Source: Zwartia sp. (lineage in GTDB: Bacteria; Pseudomonadota; Gammaproteobacteria; Burkholderiales; Burkholderiaceae_B). Taken from it: a stretch of 18,392 nt of DNA. The DNA is taken from assembly GCA_030653405.1 (NCBI GenBank), contig JAURZO010000110.1, positions 1 through 18,392 on the forward strand. Direction: 5' to 3'. Each line of letters starts with the position of its first letter. The stretch's first letter is position 1. Shown here piece by piece: positions 7,205-15,427 of the stretch. Position numbers and translations under genes: made by a program. The notes beneath the pieces are model-generated. The model did not search any database. It was not told the DNA's origin and worked only from the letters and a program-made list of their open reading frames with translations.

Positions 7205-7608
7205 AAACAAAAGTTGTCTTGACCGATGCTGATGTCTCGATCATTCTCGAAGCGGCTAAAGCGCATGCGCTGAAGCACAAATGGGCAGTCACGATCGCCG
7301 TTGTGGATGATGGTGGTCACATGCTGGGCATGCTTCGATTAGATGGTGCGAATACGATTTCGGCCTACATTGCGCCCGCTAAGGCGCATACGGCTGCCAT
7401 GGGTGCACGCGAATCCAAAATTTACGAAGATGTGATCAACAAAGGCCGGATGTCGTTTTTATCGGCACCGCTTTTGCAAGGCATGTTGGAGGGAGGATTA
7501 CCCATCATCGTCAATGGCGCGACCATCGGTGCGGTGGGTGTGTCGGGCGTGCAGTCTTCCGAAGACGCTCAAATCGCCGCTGCAGGTATCGCTGCTCTGA
7601 ATATTTAA
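7201..7608 (+). CDS. GlcG/HbpS family protein
   Basis: A protein of 135 residues in the family once called DUF336 (heme-degrading/HbpS/GlcG). Members form small alpha/beta oligomers; Streptomyces HbpS binds heme, while GlcG of E. coli is encoded with glycolate oxidase and has no settled role. Recognisable segments are TIAVVDDGGHMLGMLRLDGA (residues 31-50), the KAHTAAMGARES region and the C-terminal IGAVGVSGVQSSEDAQIAAAGIAAL. Its ATG overlaps the prpE stop by ATGA and a TAAGGA site lies just upstream, so it is probably translationally coupled to prpE, with acs 40 bp later. The location between two acyl-CoA synthetases suggests a role linked to carboxylate use, but this is speculative. Confidence 0.88.
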   Translation: MKTKVVLTDADVSIILEAAKAHALKHKWAVTIAVVDDGGHMLGMLRLDGANTISAYIAPAKAHTAAMGARESKIYEDVINKGRMSFLSAPLLQGMLEGGLPIIVNGATIGAVGVSGVQSSEDAQIAAAGIAALNI

Positions 7609-7648
7609 AAAAGAATTTTCGTCCCGACTAAACAGGAGACCTCACTTC

Positions 7649-9628
7649 ATGTCTAATCCGATTGAATCAGTCATGATCGAAACGCGTGTTTTTCCGCCTC
7701 CAGCGGAGTTTGCAAAACAGGCGAATGTATCTTTTGCCCAAGGATATCAGTCGTTGCTGGCTGAAGCTGATCAGGACCCTGATGCGTTTTGGGCACGACA
7801 GGCGCGCGAGCAACTGCACTGGACCAAACCCTTTACGAAGGTGCTCGATGAGTCACGGGCGCCTTTTTATGAGTGGTTTGGGGATGGAGAGCTGAACGTT
7901 TCCGCCAATTGTCTGGATGTCAATCTTAAGAACGGCAATGCCGATAAAGTCGCGATCATTTTTGAATCCGATAGTGGTGAGGTCAACAAAGTCACCTATC
8001 AGCAGCTGTATGAGCGTGTTTGCAAATTTGCAAACGGTTTAAAGTCGCTTGGTTACAAAGCAGGCGATCGTTCTATTATTTATCTCCCGATGTCGGTTGA
8101 GGCCGTAGTGGCGATGCAGGCTTGCGCACGGCTGGGGATCACGCACTCGGTGGTGTTTGGTGGATTTTCAGCCAAAAGTCTGCATGAGCGCATCACGGAT
8201 GTGGGAGCAAGCCTGGTCATTACGGCGGATGAGCAAATGCGCGGTGGTCGGGCGATTCCTTTAAAGCCAGCCGTGGACGAAGCCCTGGCCATGGGGGGAT
8301 GCGAAGCCGTCCGCCACACCGTTGTGTATCGTCGCACAGGTGGCAAGATCGCCTGGGATCCTAAACGTGACATCTGGATGCACGAGTTGGTGGAAAAACA
8401 GGCGGGAGAGTGTGCGCCTGTGGCAGTCAACGCCGAGCACCCCTTGTTTATCTTGTATACCTCTGGCTCCACGGGTAAGCCCAAAGGCGTGCAGCATGCG
8501 TCGGGCGGGTATCTGCTGTGGGCCAAGATGACGATGCAGTGGGTCTTTGATGCCAAGGCAAACGATATTTTCTGGTGTACGGCCGATGTGGGTTGGGTTA
8601 CAGGTCATACCTATATTGCTTATGGACCACTCGCGGCCGGGATGACACAAATTGTGTTTGAAGGGGTGCCGACCTATCCGGATGCTGGACGTTTCTGGAA
8701 GATGGTTCAGGATCACAAGGCAACCATTTTCTATACGGCGCCGACTGCTATTCGTTCGCTCATCAAGGCCTCGGAGGCGAATGCCGCGCATCATCCTCAA
8801 TCCTACGACCTGACGAGTTTGCGCTTGTTGGGCTCGGTCGGCGAGCCGATTAATCCCGAAGCTTGGATGTGGTACCACCGCAATGTTGGCGGTGAGCGCT
8901 GCCCAATCGTGGACACTTGGTGGCAGACTGAAACAGGTGGACATATGATCACGCCCCTGCCGGGTGCCACGTCTCTCAAGCCTGGCTCTTGCACGACCCG
9001 TCTGCCTGGTATCACCGCTGCGATTGTGGACGAGGCGGGCGGTGACGTCGAGGCGGGTCACGGCGGCTTTCTCGTGATCAAGAAACCCTGGCCTTCGATG
9101 ATTCGCAATATCTGGGGCGATCCGGATCGTTTCGTTAAAAGCTATTTCCCGCCAGAACTTGGTGGTTACTACCTTGCGGGTGACGGCGCTCAGTGCGACA
9201 AAGATGGTTGTTTTTGGATCATGGGCCGCATCGATGACGTGCTGAACGTCTCTGGCCATCGTCTTGGCACCATGGAAGTTGAGTCTGCCTTGGTGGCGCA
9301 TCCGATGGTTGCGGAAGCGGCCGTGGTCGGGCGTCCGGATGAGACCTCGGGTGAGGCTGTTGTGGCATTTGTCGTGCTAAAGGGCGTTCGTCCCGAGGGC
9401 GATGATGCGATTGCGATTGGCAAAGAGTTGCGTAATTGGGTCGCCAAAGAAATCGGTCCCATCGCCAAACCAAAAGAAATTCGCTTTGGCGAAAACTTAC
9501 CCAAGACACGTTCCGGCAAAATCATGCGTCGTTTGTTGCGTGTGGTGGCCAAAGGTGAAAAAGTGACACAAGATGTCTCGACACTGGAAAATCCAGCAAT
9601 CCTGGACCAGCTGTCAAAGCCTGTCTAA
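7649..9628 (+). CDS. acs: acetyl-CoA synthetase
   Basis: AMP-forming acetate-CoA ligase of 659 residues, close to the usual 650. It lets the cell use or scavenge acetate and supplies acetyl-CoA. Present are the N-terminal Acs cap (about 30-90), the P-loop YTSGSTGKPKGVQ at about 270-282, the substrate-pocket motif TWWQTETGG with Trp424-Trp425 that restricts the pocket to acetate-sized acids, the hinge GRIDDVLNVSGHRLGT, and catalytic Lys624 in TRSGKIMRRLL, the usual target of reversible acetylation. An AGGAG site is 10 nt before the ATG. It is third in a likely prpE-glcG-acs operon closed by a strong terminator. Confidence 0.97.
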   Translation: MSNPIESVMIETRVFPPPAEFAKQANVSFAQGYQSLLAEADQDPDAFWARQAREQLHWTKPFTKVLDESRAPFYEWFGDGELNVSANCLDVNLKNGNADKVAIIFESDSGEVNKVTYQQLYERVCKFANGLKSLGYKAGDRSIIYLPMSVEAVVAMQACARLGITHSVVFGGFSAKSLHERITDVGASLVITADEQMRGGRAIPLKPAVDEALAMGGCEAVRHTVVYRRTGGKIAWDPKRDIWMHELVEKQAGECAPVAVNAEHPLFILYTSGSTGKPKGVQHASGGYLLWAKMTMQWVFDAKANDIFWCTADVGWVTGHTYIAYGPLAAGMTQIVFEGVPTYPDAGRFWKMVQDHKATIFYTAPTAIRSLIKASEANAAHHPQSYDLTSLRLLGSVGEPINPEAWMWYHRNVGGERCPIVDTWWQTETGGHMITPLPGATSLKPGSCTTRLPGITAAIVDEAGGDVEAGHGGFLVIKKPWPSMIRNIWGDPDRFVKSYFPPELGGYYLAGDGAQCDKDGCFWIMGRIDDVLNVSGHRLGTMEVESALVAHPMVAEAAVVGRPDETSGEAVVAFVVLKGVRPEGDDAIAIGKELRNWVAKEIGPIAKPKEIRFGENLPKTRSGKIMRRLLRVVAKGEKVTQDVSTLENPAILDQLSKPV

Positions 9629-9651
9629 ATAGCCACATGAGGCGTAGGTTT

Positions 9652-9677
9652 AAAGGGTCTCGCAAGAGACCCTTTTT
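9652..9677 (+). terminator. rho-independent terminator after acs
   Basis: A 10-bp perfect stem (aaagggtctc pairing with gagaccctttt) closes a GCAA tetraloop and runs directly into five T residues. It begins 23 bp after the acs stop. The A-run on the left arm means it could also work on the other strand, but no minus-strand gene reads into it here. Confidence 0.93.
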
Positions 9678-9731
9678 GTTGTGCGTTGCAAATGAAGGGT
9701 AGACTCCAGCTGAATCATTCTGGAGATCATC

Positions 9732-10190
9732 ATGTCAATCGCGATTCTAATAGTGTTGCATTTGTTAGCTGCGTTAATCTGGGTAGGCGGGATGTTTTTC
9801 GCACACAGCGCATTGAGACCGACGGCGGCTGAGACTTTGCAGCCTCCTGAAAGACTGACTCTGCTCTGTGGTGTATTCAAGAAGTTTTTCTTGTGGGTGA
9901 AGGGCTCTATCCTGGTTTTGTTTGTCACAGGTTTCGGTTTGATTTCGCTCATGGGTGCGCAGGCAAAGTTGGGCGGCCATGTCCATGCCATGCTATTCCT
10001 TGGCGTTATCATGACGCTGATTTTTGCTTATATCTATGCCCGGCCATTTAAGGCGCTCAAGGCTGCAATTGCTGCAAAGCAATGGCCTGCGGGCGGGTTG
10101 GCACTCGGACAAATCCGCATGTTGATGTTGACCAATCTCGTGCTCGGTCTGATTACTGTTGTGATTGGTGCGGGTGGCCGCTACTTCTGA
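9732..10190 (+). CDS. CopD-family integral membrane protein
   Basis: Inner-membrane protein of 152 residues with about four hydrophobic segments (roughly 2-23, 52-75, 82-102 and 128-148). The opening stretch LHLLAALIWVGGMFFAHSALRP, with His10 and His25, is typical of the CopD-like family, whose larger relatives are linked to copper import or heme binding in the membrane. A further His pair (82, 84) precedes the third segment. A GGAG site 6 nt upstream supports the ATG. It starts after the acs terminator and so needs its own promoter. No copper genes (copC, copA) are adjacent, so a copper role is unproven. Confidence 0.75.
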   Translation: MSIAILIVLHLLAALIWVGGMFFAHSALRPTAAETLQPPERLTLLCGVFKKFFLWVKGSILVLFVTGFGLISLMGAQAKLGGHVHAMLFLGVIMTLIFAYIYARPFKALKAAIAAKQWPAGGLALGQIRMLMLTNLVLGLITVVIGAGGRYF

Positions 10191-10247
10191 TTGATTTGCG
10201 ATCGCGTTAGCTGTTAAATTGCGTGGGCATTCAACCAAGGAGAAGCA

Positions 10248-11099
10248 ATGAAACTCGTCCGTTACGGCGCAAAAGGTAAAGAGAAGCCAGGCTTGATCGA
10301 CAAAGAAGGCAAGTTGCGCGATTTGTCCGGTGTCGTGTCAGATATCAGCACTGAACAGTTGTCTTCGGCTGCGCTTGCCAAGCTCAAGAAAATCGATACG
10401 AGCACATTGCCACTCGTTAAAGGCAAGCCACGCTTTGGTGTGCCAATTGCCAATGTCGGTAAGTTTCTCGCCATCGGATTGAACTACTCTGATCACGCCG
10501 CCGAAGCGGGTATGCCCTGTCCCAAAGAGCCGATCATTTTCTTTAAGGCTGACACGAGTTTGTCCGGCCCGAATGACAATGTGATGTTGCCCAAAGGCTC
10601 CAAAAAGTCTGACTGGGAAGTCGAACTCGCGTTTGTCATTGGTAAAAAAGCCAGCTATGTGAGCAAGAAAGATGCGCTCAAGTATGTGGCGGGTTACTGT
10701 CTGGTGAACGACGTCTCCGAGCGCGAGTATCAGTTGGAGCGAGGCGGTACCTGGGATAAAGGTAAGGGTTGTGACACTTTTGGTCCGGTGGGTCCCTGGT
10801 TGGTCACGACCGATGAGATCAAGGATCCACAGAATCTTGAGATGTGGCTGGATGTCAATGGCAAGCGCTTTCAAACCGGCAACACTAAAACTATGATTTT
10901 CGATGTGGCCACAATCGTGAGCTATGTCAGTGAATTCATGACGTTGATGCCTGGTGACATCATCACGACCGGGACGCCTCCTGGTGTAGGCATGGGCGTC
11001 AAGCCCAAGCCCCGTTACTTGAAAGCGGGTGACGTCATGACCCTCGGCATTCAGGGTCTGGGTGAGCAGCGACAGGAAGTCATCGCGTTCAAAGGATAG
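10248..11099 (+). CDS. fumarylacetoacetate hydrolase (FAH) family protein
   Basis: Soluble enzyme of 283 residues in the FAH superfamily, which cleaves or hydrates acylpyruvate-like or other 2-oxo acid substrates using Mg2+ or Mn2+. The N-terminal domain (1-65) precedes the catalytic fold, with FLAIGLNYSDHAAEAG (73-88), the metal-binding pair Glu124 and Glu126 in DWEVELAFVIGK, Asp155 in VNDVSERE, GCDTFGPVGPWL (174-185) and the closing motif TGTPPGVG (241-248). Databases often label such genes ureidoglycolate lyase or acylpyruvase, but the true substrate is uncertain. AAGGAG lies 6 nt before the ATG. It may share a transcript with the CopD-like gene 57 bp upstream and converges with the alpha/beta hydrolase gene. 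Confidence 0.87.
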   Translation: MKLVRYGAKGKEKPGLIDKEGKLRDLSGVVSDISTEQLSSAALAKLKKIDTSTLPLVKGKPRFGVPIANVGKFLAIGLNYSDHAAEAGMPCPKEPIIFFKADTSLSGPNDNVMLPKGSKKSDWEVELAFVIGKKASYVSKKDALKYVAGYCLVNDVSEREYQLERGGTWDKGKGCDTFGPVGPWLVTTDEIKDPQNLEMWLDVNGKRFQTGNTKTMIFDVATIVSYVSEFMTLMPGDIITTGTPPGVGMGVKPKPRYLKAGDVMTLGIQGLGEQRQEVIAFKG

Positions 11100-11108
11100 T
11101 CACACAGC

Positions 11109-11139
11109 GAGAGAGGGGTGCTTTAAGTACGCCTCTCTC
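11109..11139. terminator. hairpin between convergent genes
   Basis: An 8-bp perfect stem, gagagagg with cctctctc, encloses a 15-nt loop in which gtgc and gtac can extend the pairing by a G-T wobble. It lies between the stops of the FAH-family and alpha/beta hydrolase genes, where a bidirectional terminator would be expected. Neither side has a T-run, so termination by this hairpin is uncertain. Confidence 0.4.
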
Positions 11140-11154
11140 AATGTAAGAGTCGTC

Positions 11155-12090
11155 TCAAAAGTGATCGCGTAACACTTGTGCACAAAGCTTGACTGCGGTG
11201 TTCGCCTCGTCAAGGATGCGGCCAAGTGGCAAAAAGCCATGAATCTGGCGCTCAAAACAGATGTACTGAGTTGGCACACCTGCGGCGGATAATGTGTCCG
11301 CATAGGCGAGCCCTTCATCACGCAGTGGATCGTAGCCCGCAGTGAGTACCAATGCCGGCGGCAAGCCTGAGTGATCGGTTGCCAGCATCGGAGACGCGCG
11401 CCAGTCAAGGCGCATCCATTTCTCCGGCATGTAATGCCCGTAAAAATAATCCATTGAATCGCGGGTCAACATATACCCTTGACCATTGGTGCGCATGGAG
11501 TCACGCTCAGTGCTCGCGTCTGTCACCGGATAAATCAGTAGTTGCAGAACTGGCTTGAAATCCGCACTTTGCTTAAGTGCGAGCGCGACCACAGCGGCGA
11601 GTTGTCCGCCCGCGCTGTCGCCACCGATGGCAATGCGTGACGGATCAATATTGAGCTTGTCAGCGGTGGCATGAACCCATTTGGTCGCCGCGATGCAATC
11701 ATCCGCAGCTGCCGGAAAAATATGCTCGGGGGCAAGACGGTAATGCACAGAAAAGACCGCGCAGCCAGCCTGATTGGAGAGTGAGCGACACAGCACATCA
11801 TGCGTGTCGAGATCGCCGATGACATGACCACCACCATGGTAGTAGACCAGTGCGGGCAGGATTTCGCTGGCAGTGCTACCCATAGGCCGGTAGCTGCGCA
11901 CGGTGATGGATCCCGCAGGCCCGGGGACTTGAATATCCTGAGACTGCGCGACGTCAGGCGCGTCCGGCTGGCTAAAAAAACGCCGCTCGGCGTAAAAAAT
12001 CCGAGCCTGCTCTGGGGGCGTTGTGTGGATCGGCGGAATGCCTTTTTCAGCAACGAGAGCAATCAGTGCCTTGGCTTGTGGGTCGAGCAT
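11155..12090 (-). CDS. alpha/beta hydrolase, hormone-sensitive-lipase (HSL) family
   Basis: Carboxylesterase or lipase-type enzyme of 311 residues, probably cytosolic since no signal peptide is present. The HSL-family oxyanion motif HGGG is at 85-88, the nucleophile Ser159 is in GGDSAGG, and the acid and base are Asp254 (GYDPLRDEG) and His284 (QIHGF). These form a complete catalytic triad. Natural substrates are unknown; relatives hydrolyse short-chain esters. The Shine-Dalgarno site is weak (GGA about 11 nt upstream). It is 56 bp downstream of the cupin gene on the same strand and may be the last gene of the ETF-QO operon. Confidence 0.9.
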   Translation of the reverse strand: MLDPQAKALIALVAEKGIPPIHTTPPEQARIFYAERRFFSQPDAPDVAQSQDIQVPGPAGSITVRSYRPMGSTASEILPALVYYHGGGHVIGDLDTHDVLCRSLSNQAGCAVFSVHYRLAPEHIFPAAADDCIAATKWVHATADKLNIDPSRIAIGGDSAGGQLAAVVALALKQSADFKPVLQLLIYPVTDASTERDSMRTNGQGYMLTRDSMDYFYGHYMPEKWMRLDWRASPMLATDHSGLPPALVLTAGYDPLRDEGLAYADTLSAAGVPTQYICFERQIHGFLPLGRILDEANTAVKLCAQVLRDHF

Positions 12091-12146
12091 GATGTGGATT
12101 TCCGCAAAAATGGTCAGGCGAACGTGGTCAGGCCAACGTAGCGAGG

Positions 12147-12434
12147 CTAACGCAGTTCAACTTCAACAAAAACGACTTCATGGTCGCTGGCGTTGATGAC
12201 ATTGTGGTTCACGCCCGCGCCACGGGTGTAGGACTTGCCAAGCACCAAGGGAAACTCCTTGAGGCCTTCGGGTGTTTCGAGATGCAGCAAGCCGTTCGTG
12301 GTCGGGACCACGACGTAGTCGTGACCGTGTGTGTGCCAGCCTGTCTCAGCACCAGGCGCGAAGCGCCATTCCGTGACGATGACGCGGTCATTGTCGATCT
12401 GGGTGGTGGGTGTCGCCTGCGGACGTATTGTCAT
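12147..12434 (-). CDS. small cupin-domain protein
   Basis: Single-domain cupin of 95 residues from the ATG at 12434. The first motif is GWHTHGHDYVVVP with His34 and His36; the second is NHNVINASDHEVVFVEVEL with His77. The glutamate usual in cupin motif 1 (HxHxxxxE) is not present; Asp39 may substitute. Metal binding is therefore plausible but not certain. The frame stays open upstream into the ETF-QO gene, but the extra residues are only the antiparallel reading of that gene's tail, and the chosen ATG has an AGGA site. It follows ETF-QO by 23 bp, so the two are probably cotranscribed. No function can be named. Confidence 0.85.
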   Translation of the reverse strand: MTIRPQATPTTQIDNDRVIVTEWRFAPGAETGWHTHGHDYVVVPTTNGLLHLETPEGLKEFPLVLGKSYTRGAGVNHNVINASDHEVVFVEVELR

Positions 12435-12457
12435 GATGGTGTTTTCCTGGAAATAGA

Positions 12458-14104
12458 TTACATGCCCGTATAAACAGGTCCTTCGCCACCTTGGGGCGTC
12501 ACCCACACGATGTTTTGCGTCGGATCTTTGATGTCGCAGGTTTTACAGTGCACACAGTTCTGCGCATTGATCTGCAGACGGTCGGCGCCTTGGTCATCCT
12601 TGACATATTCGTACACACCAGCTGGACAATAGCGCGCCTCTGGGCCACCAAATTTTGCCAAGTTGATCGAGACGGGGACTGAAGCGTCTTTGAGCGTTAG
12701 ATGGATCGGCTGATTTTCCTCGTGATTGGTGTTGGAAATAAACACCGAACTCAGGCGATCAAAGGTCAGTACACCATCTGGTTTTGGATAGTCGATTTTG
12801 ACGCATTGATCCGCGGGCTTGAGGCAAGCATGATCTGGTTTGTCACGATGAATCGTCCAAGGCATATTGCCTTTGAGCAGCCACTGTTCGATACCGGTCA
12901 TGACGGTACCGACGCTGCGGCCTTTTTTAAACCATTGCTTAAAGTTTCTGGCTTTATTGAGTTCGGTGTGAAGCCACGAGTTTTCAAAAGCGGCAGGGTA
13001 GGCGGGCAGCTCGTCGTGTCCGCGTTGTGCGGTGAGTGCGTTGAAAGCGGCTTCAGCGGCCATCATGCCGGACTTGATCGCGGCATGACTGCCCTTGATG
13101 CGCGACGCATTCAAAAAGCCAGCTTCACAGCCCACCAGTGCGCCGCCGGGGAAGATCAATTTAGGGAGCGATAGCAGTCCACCCGCTGTAATGGCGCGAG
13201 CGCCATAAGCGATGCGCTTGCCGCCTTCAAAGGTACCGCGAATCGAGGGGTGCGTCTTGTAACGCTGGAACTCCTCGAAGGGTGATATCCAGGGGTTTGC
13301 ATAATCCAACCCTACCACCATACCGACAGCAACGAGGTTGTCATTGAGGTGATACAGGAACGAACCGCCGTAGGTGTCTGAGTCCAGCGGCCAGCCGGCG
13401 GTGTGCACCACCAAGCCAGGGCGCGATTTGGAAGGCTCGACTTCCCAAAGTTCTTTGATGCCGATGCCGTAGCTTTGAGGGTCACGGCCTTGGTCGAGTT
13501 TGAACTTTTCAATGAGTTGGCGACCGAGCTGTCCGCGTGCACCTTCGGCGAAGATGGTGTATTTGGCCAGTAGCTCCATGCCCTGCTGGTACTGATCGGT
13601 GGGCTGGCCGTCGCGACCGACACCCATGTCGCCTGTGGCGACACCGCGTACAGCGCCCTGTGCGTCATACAAAACCTCGGCGGCGGCGAAGCCGGGGAAA
13701 ATCTCCACACCTAGCGCTTCAGCCTGTTCGCCGAGCCAGCGTGCAACGTTACCGAGACTAACAATATAGTTGCCGTGATTCTGGAAGCATTCTGGCAGCA
13801 GCCAGTTGGGTGTCTTGCGTGCGCCAGTTTCGGATAAAAATAGAAACTCATCCTCAGTGACTGGCGTGCTCAGAGGCGCGCCCATCGCCTTCCAGTCGGG
13901 CAGCAGTTCGGTCAGGGCACGGGGATCCATGATGGCGCCTGACAAAATATGCGCACCAATTTCGCTGCCTTTTTCCAGGACACAGACTGAAATATCGTGA
14001 TTACGCTCGGCTGCAAGCTGCTTGAGCCGGATCGCGGTTGCCAGACCGCCTGGGCCCCCACCCACGACAACAACGTCGTATTCCATCGATTCACGTTCGG
14101 ACAT
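12458..14104 (-). CDS. electron transfer flavoprotein-ubiquinone oxidoreductase (ETF-QO)
   Basis: Membrane-associated flavo-iron-sulfur enzyme of 548 residues that passes electrons from acyl-CoA dehydrogenases, via electron transfer flavoprotein, to the ubiquinone pool. The FAD-binding Rossmann motif VVVVGGGPGG lies at 11-20. LEKGSEIGAHILSGAIMDP follows. The [4Fe-4S] ligands are Cys493 (RYCPAGVYEY) and Cys517, Cys520, Cys523 (NCVHCKTCDIKDP), all present. The ATG whose first base is at 14104 has an AGGGAG site 6 nt upstream and gives normal length; the longer frame upstream is not family-like. It heads a probable minus-strand operon with the cupin and alpha/beta hydrolase genes and is divergent from the thioesterase gene. 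The etfAB genes are not in the window. Confidence 0.96.
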   Translation of the reverse strand: MSERESMEYDVVVVGGGPGGLATAIRLKQLAAERNHDISVCVLEKGSEIGAHILSGAIMDPRALTELLPDWKAMGAPLSTPVTEDEFLFLSETGARKTPNWLLPECFQNHGNYIVSLGNVARWLGEQAEALGVEIFPGFAAAEVLYDAQGAVRGVATGDMGVGRDGQPTDQYQQGMELLAKYTIFAEGARGQLGRQLIEKFKLDQGRDPQSYGIGIKELWEVEPSKSRPGLVVHTAGWPLDSDTYGGSFLYHLNDNLVAVGMVVGLDYANPWISPFEEFQRYKTHPSIRGTFEGGKRIAYGARAITAGGLLSLPKLIFPGGALVGCEAGFLNASRIKGSHAAIKSGMMAAEAAFNALTAQRGHDELPAYPAAFENSWLHTELNKARNFKQWFKKGRSVGTVMTGIEQWLLKGNMPWTIHRDKPDHACLKPADQCVKIDYPKPDGVLTFDRLSSVFISNTNHEENQPIHLTLKDASVPVSINLAKFGGPEARYCPAGVYEYVKDDQGADRLQINAQNCVHCKTCDIKDPTQNIVWVTPQGGEGPVYTGM

Positions 14105-14198
14105 GAGAGTCTCCCTGCTTACAAGTATGATGTTTGATTGCTGGATTGTATTGCACGCTGGGGGGCGTTTTTCGCCCGCCAGCCTTGCAAAAGCATGA

Positions 14199-14681
14199 AT
14201 GGACCCTTTTACGAAGCTTCCGGAGAGTGCTTTGGCGCACACTGATGAAACGGCCCGCACCCTTGAGGTGGGCGATATTTTTGACTTTGACCTGCCGATG
14301 CGTTGGGCGGACGCCGATGCGCTCAATCATTTGAACAACGCCAACTATTTTCGCTATATGGAAGAAGGGCGGATCCGAATGTTCTATGAGGGCCGCGTCC
14401 AGACAAGCACTCGCTTCAGTCCTGTGGTGGTGCATTGTTCGTGTGACTTTAAAAAGCCAATTACCTACCCTGCCTTGGTTCGAGTCAGTCATCGGGTTGA
14501 GCGCATCGGCCGTTCAAGTATGGAACATGCGGTGGACTTGTCTGTGGTGCATGGCGATGAGCTCGAATTGTGCGCGCAAGGCAAGTCGGTCATGGTTTGG
14601 ATGGATTTTGAGCTGCATCGTGCACACCCCTGGCCCGCCGATGTTTTACAGGCGTTGGCAAAGTGCATAAATCGTCGATAA
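14199..14681 (+). CDS. acyl-CoA thioesterase, hot-dog fold (4HBT/YbgC-like)
   Basis: Cytosolic thioesterase of 160 residues that probably hydrolyses acyl-CoA to free acid and CoA. The 4HBT core is clear: MRWADADALNHLNNANYFRYMEEGRIRMF (residues 34-62) with the active-site Asp38 region, an NH.NN..YF pattern and a Glu on the first helix, then HCSCDFKKPITYP and the C-terminal strands. There is no clear Shine-Dalgarno site at this ATG, and an out-of-frame ATG lies 4 nt before it. It precedes scoA by 32 bp, so it may be cotranscribed with the CoA-transferase. Substrate chain length cannot be read from sequence. Confidence 0.87.
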   Translation: MDPFTKLPESALAHTDETARTLEVGDIFDFDLPMRWADADALNHLNNANYFRYMEEGRIRMFYEGRVQTSTRFSPVVVHCSCDFKKPITYPALVRVSHRVERIGRSSMEHAVDLSVVHGDELELCAQGKSVMVWMDFELHRAHPWPADVLQALAKCINRR

Positions 14682-14713
14682 TCGAATTTAGTGACATCAA
14701 AGGAGTCGTGCAT

Positions 14714-15415
14714 ATGAACAAACTGTATCCGAGTGCCAAAGACGCACTCACCGGCATTTTGAAAGATGGTCAAACGATTGCCGTGGGAGGCTTCGGCTTG
14801 TGCGGGATTCCCGAGGCCTTGATTGCCGCCGTGCGAGAGATGGGAACCAAAGATTTAACCTGCATTAGTAATAACGCCGGTGTGGATGGTTTCGGATTGG
14901 GCATTTTGCTCGAGTCACGTCAGGTTCGCCGCATGATTGCGTCATACGTTGGTGAAAACAAAGAGTTCGAACGTCAATTCCTGGCAGGCGAACTTGAGCT
15001 CGAGTTCACGCCTCAGGGTACGCTGGCCGAACGCCTGCGTGCGGGTGGCTCCGGGATTCCGGCCTTCTTCACTAAAACTGGGGTTGGCACTGTCGTTGCC
15101 GAGGGTAAAGAAGTGCGCGAGTTTGACGGCCAGCAGTACATCATGGAGCGGGCACTGGTGCCCGAAGTTTCTTTGGTCAAGGCAGCTGTGGCAGACCGTA
15201 GCGGCAATTTGATGTTCAGCAAAACGGCGCGTAACTTTAATCCTCCCGTGGCAATGGCCGGGAAAATCACAGTCGTTGAAGTTGAAAAAGTGGTTGAGAA
15301 CGGCGAATTGGACCCAGAAAATATTCATTTACCAGGCATTTACGTGCACCGTATTGTGATCAATGCAACGCCCGAGAAACGTATTGAGCAACGCACAGTT
15401 CGCGCGGCAAGCTAA
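14714..15415 (+). CDS. scoA: 3-oxoacid CoA-transferase subunit A
   Basis: Alpha subunit of succinyl-CoA:3-oxoacid (acetoacetate) CoA-transferase, 233 residues, which moves CoA from succinyl-CoA to acetoacetate in ketone-body use. The family start MNKLYPSAKDAL, the loop VGGFGLCGIPEALI (24-37), SNNAG and AFFTKTGVGT are all present. An AAGGAG site 8 nt before the ATG at 14714 decides the start; the frame is open 51 nt further 5' without similarity. The scoA stop is 12 nt from scoB, whose Shine-Dalgarno site overlaps it. AtoD/CtfA are close relatives, so the exact acyl donor is inferred. Confidence 0.93.
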   Translation: MNKLYPSAKDALTGILKDGQTIAVGGFGLCGIPEALIAAVREMGTKDLTCISNNAGVDGFGLGILLESRQVRRMIASYVGENKEFERQFLAGELELEFTPQGTLAERLRAGGSGIPAFFTKTGVGTVVAEGKEVREFDGQQYIMERALVPEVSLVKAAVADRSGNLMFSKTARNFNPPVAMAGKITVVEVEKVVENGELDPENIHLPGIYVHRIVINATPEKRIEQRTVRAAS

Positions 15416-15427
15416 GGAGAAAAGAAC

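Noticed and set aside
8261..9301. 346-codon open frame on the minus strand inside acs
   Set aside because: Antisense shadow of a well-supported acs gene; rich in Arg/His/Pro with no recognisable domain.
10338..10874. 178-codon open frame opposite the FAH-family gene
   Set aside because: Antisense shadow; no ribosome site or domain.
14105..14326. N-terminal extension of ETF-QO by 74 residues
   Set aside because: The sequence overlaps the divergent thioesterase gene and is not family-like; the downstream ATG has a strong ribosome site.
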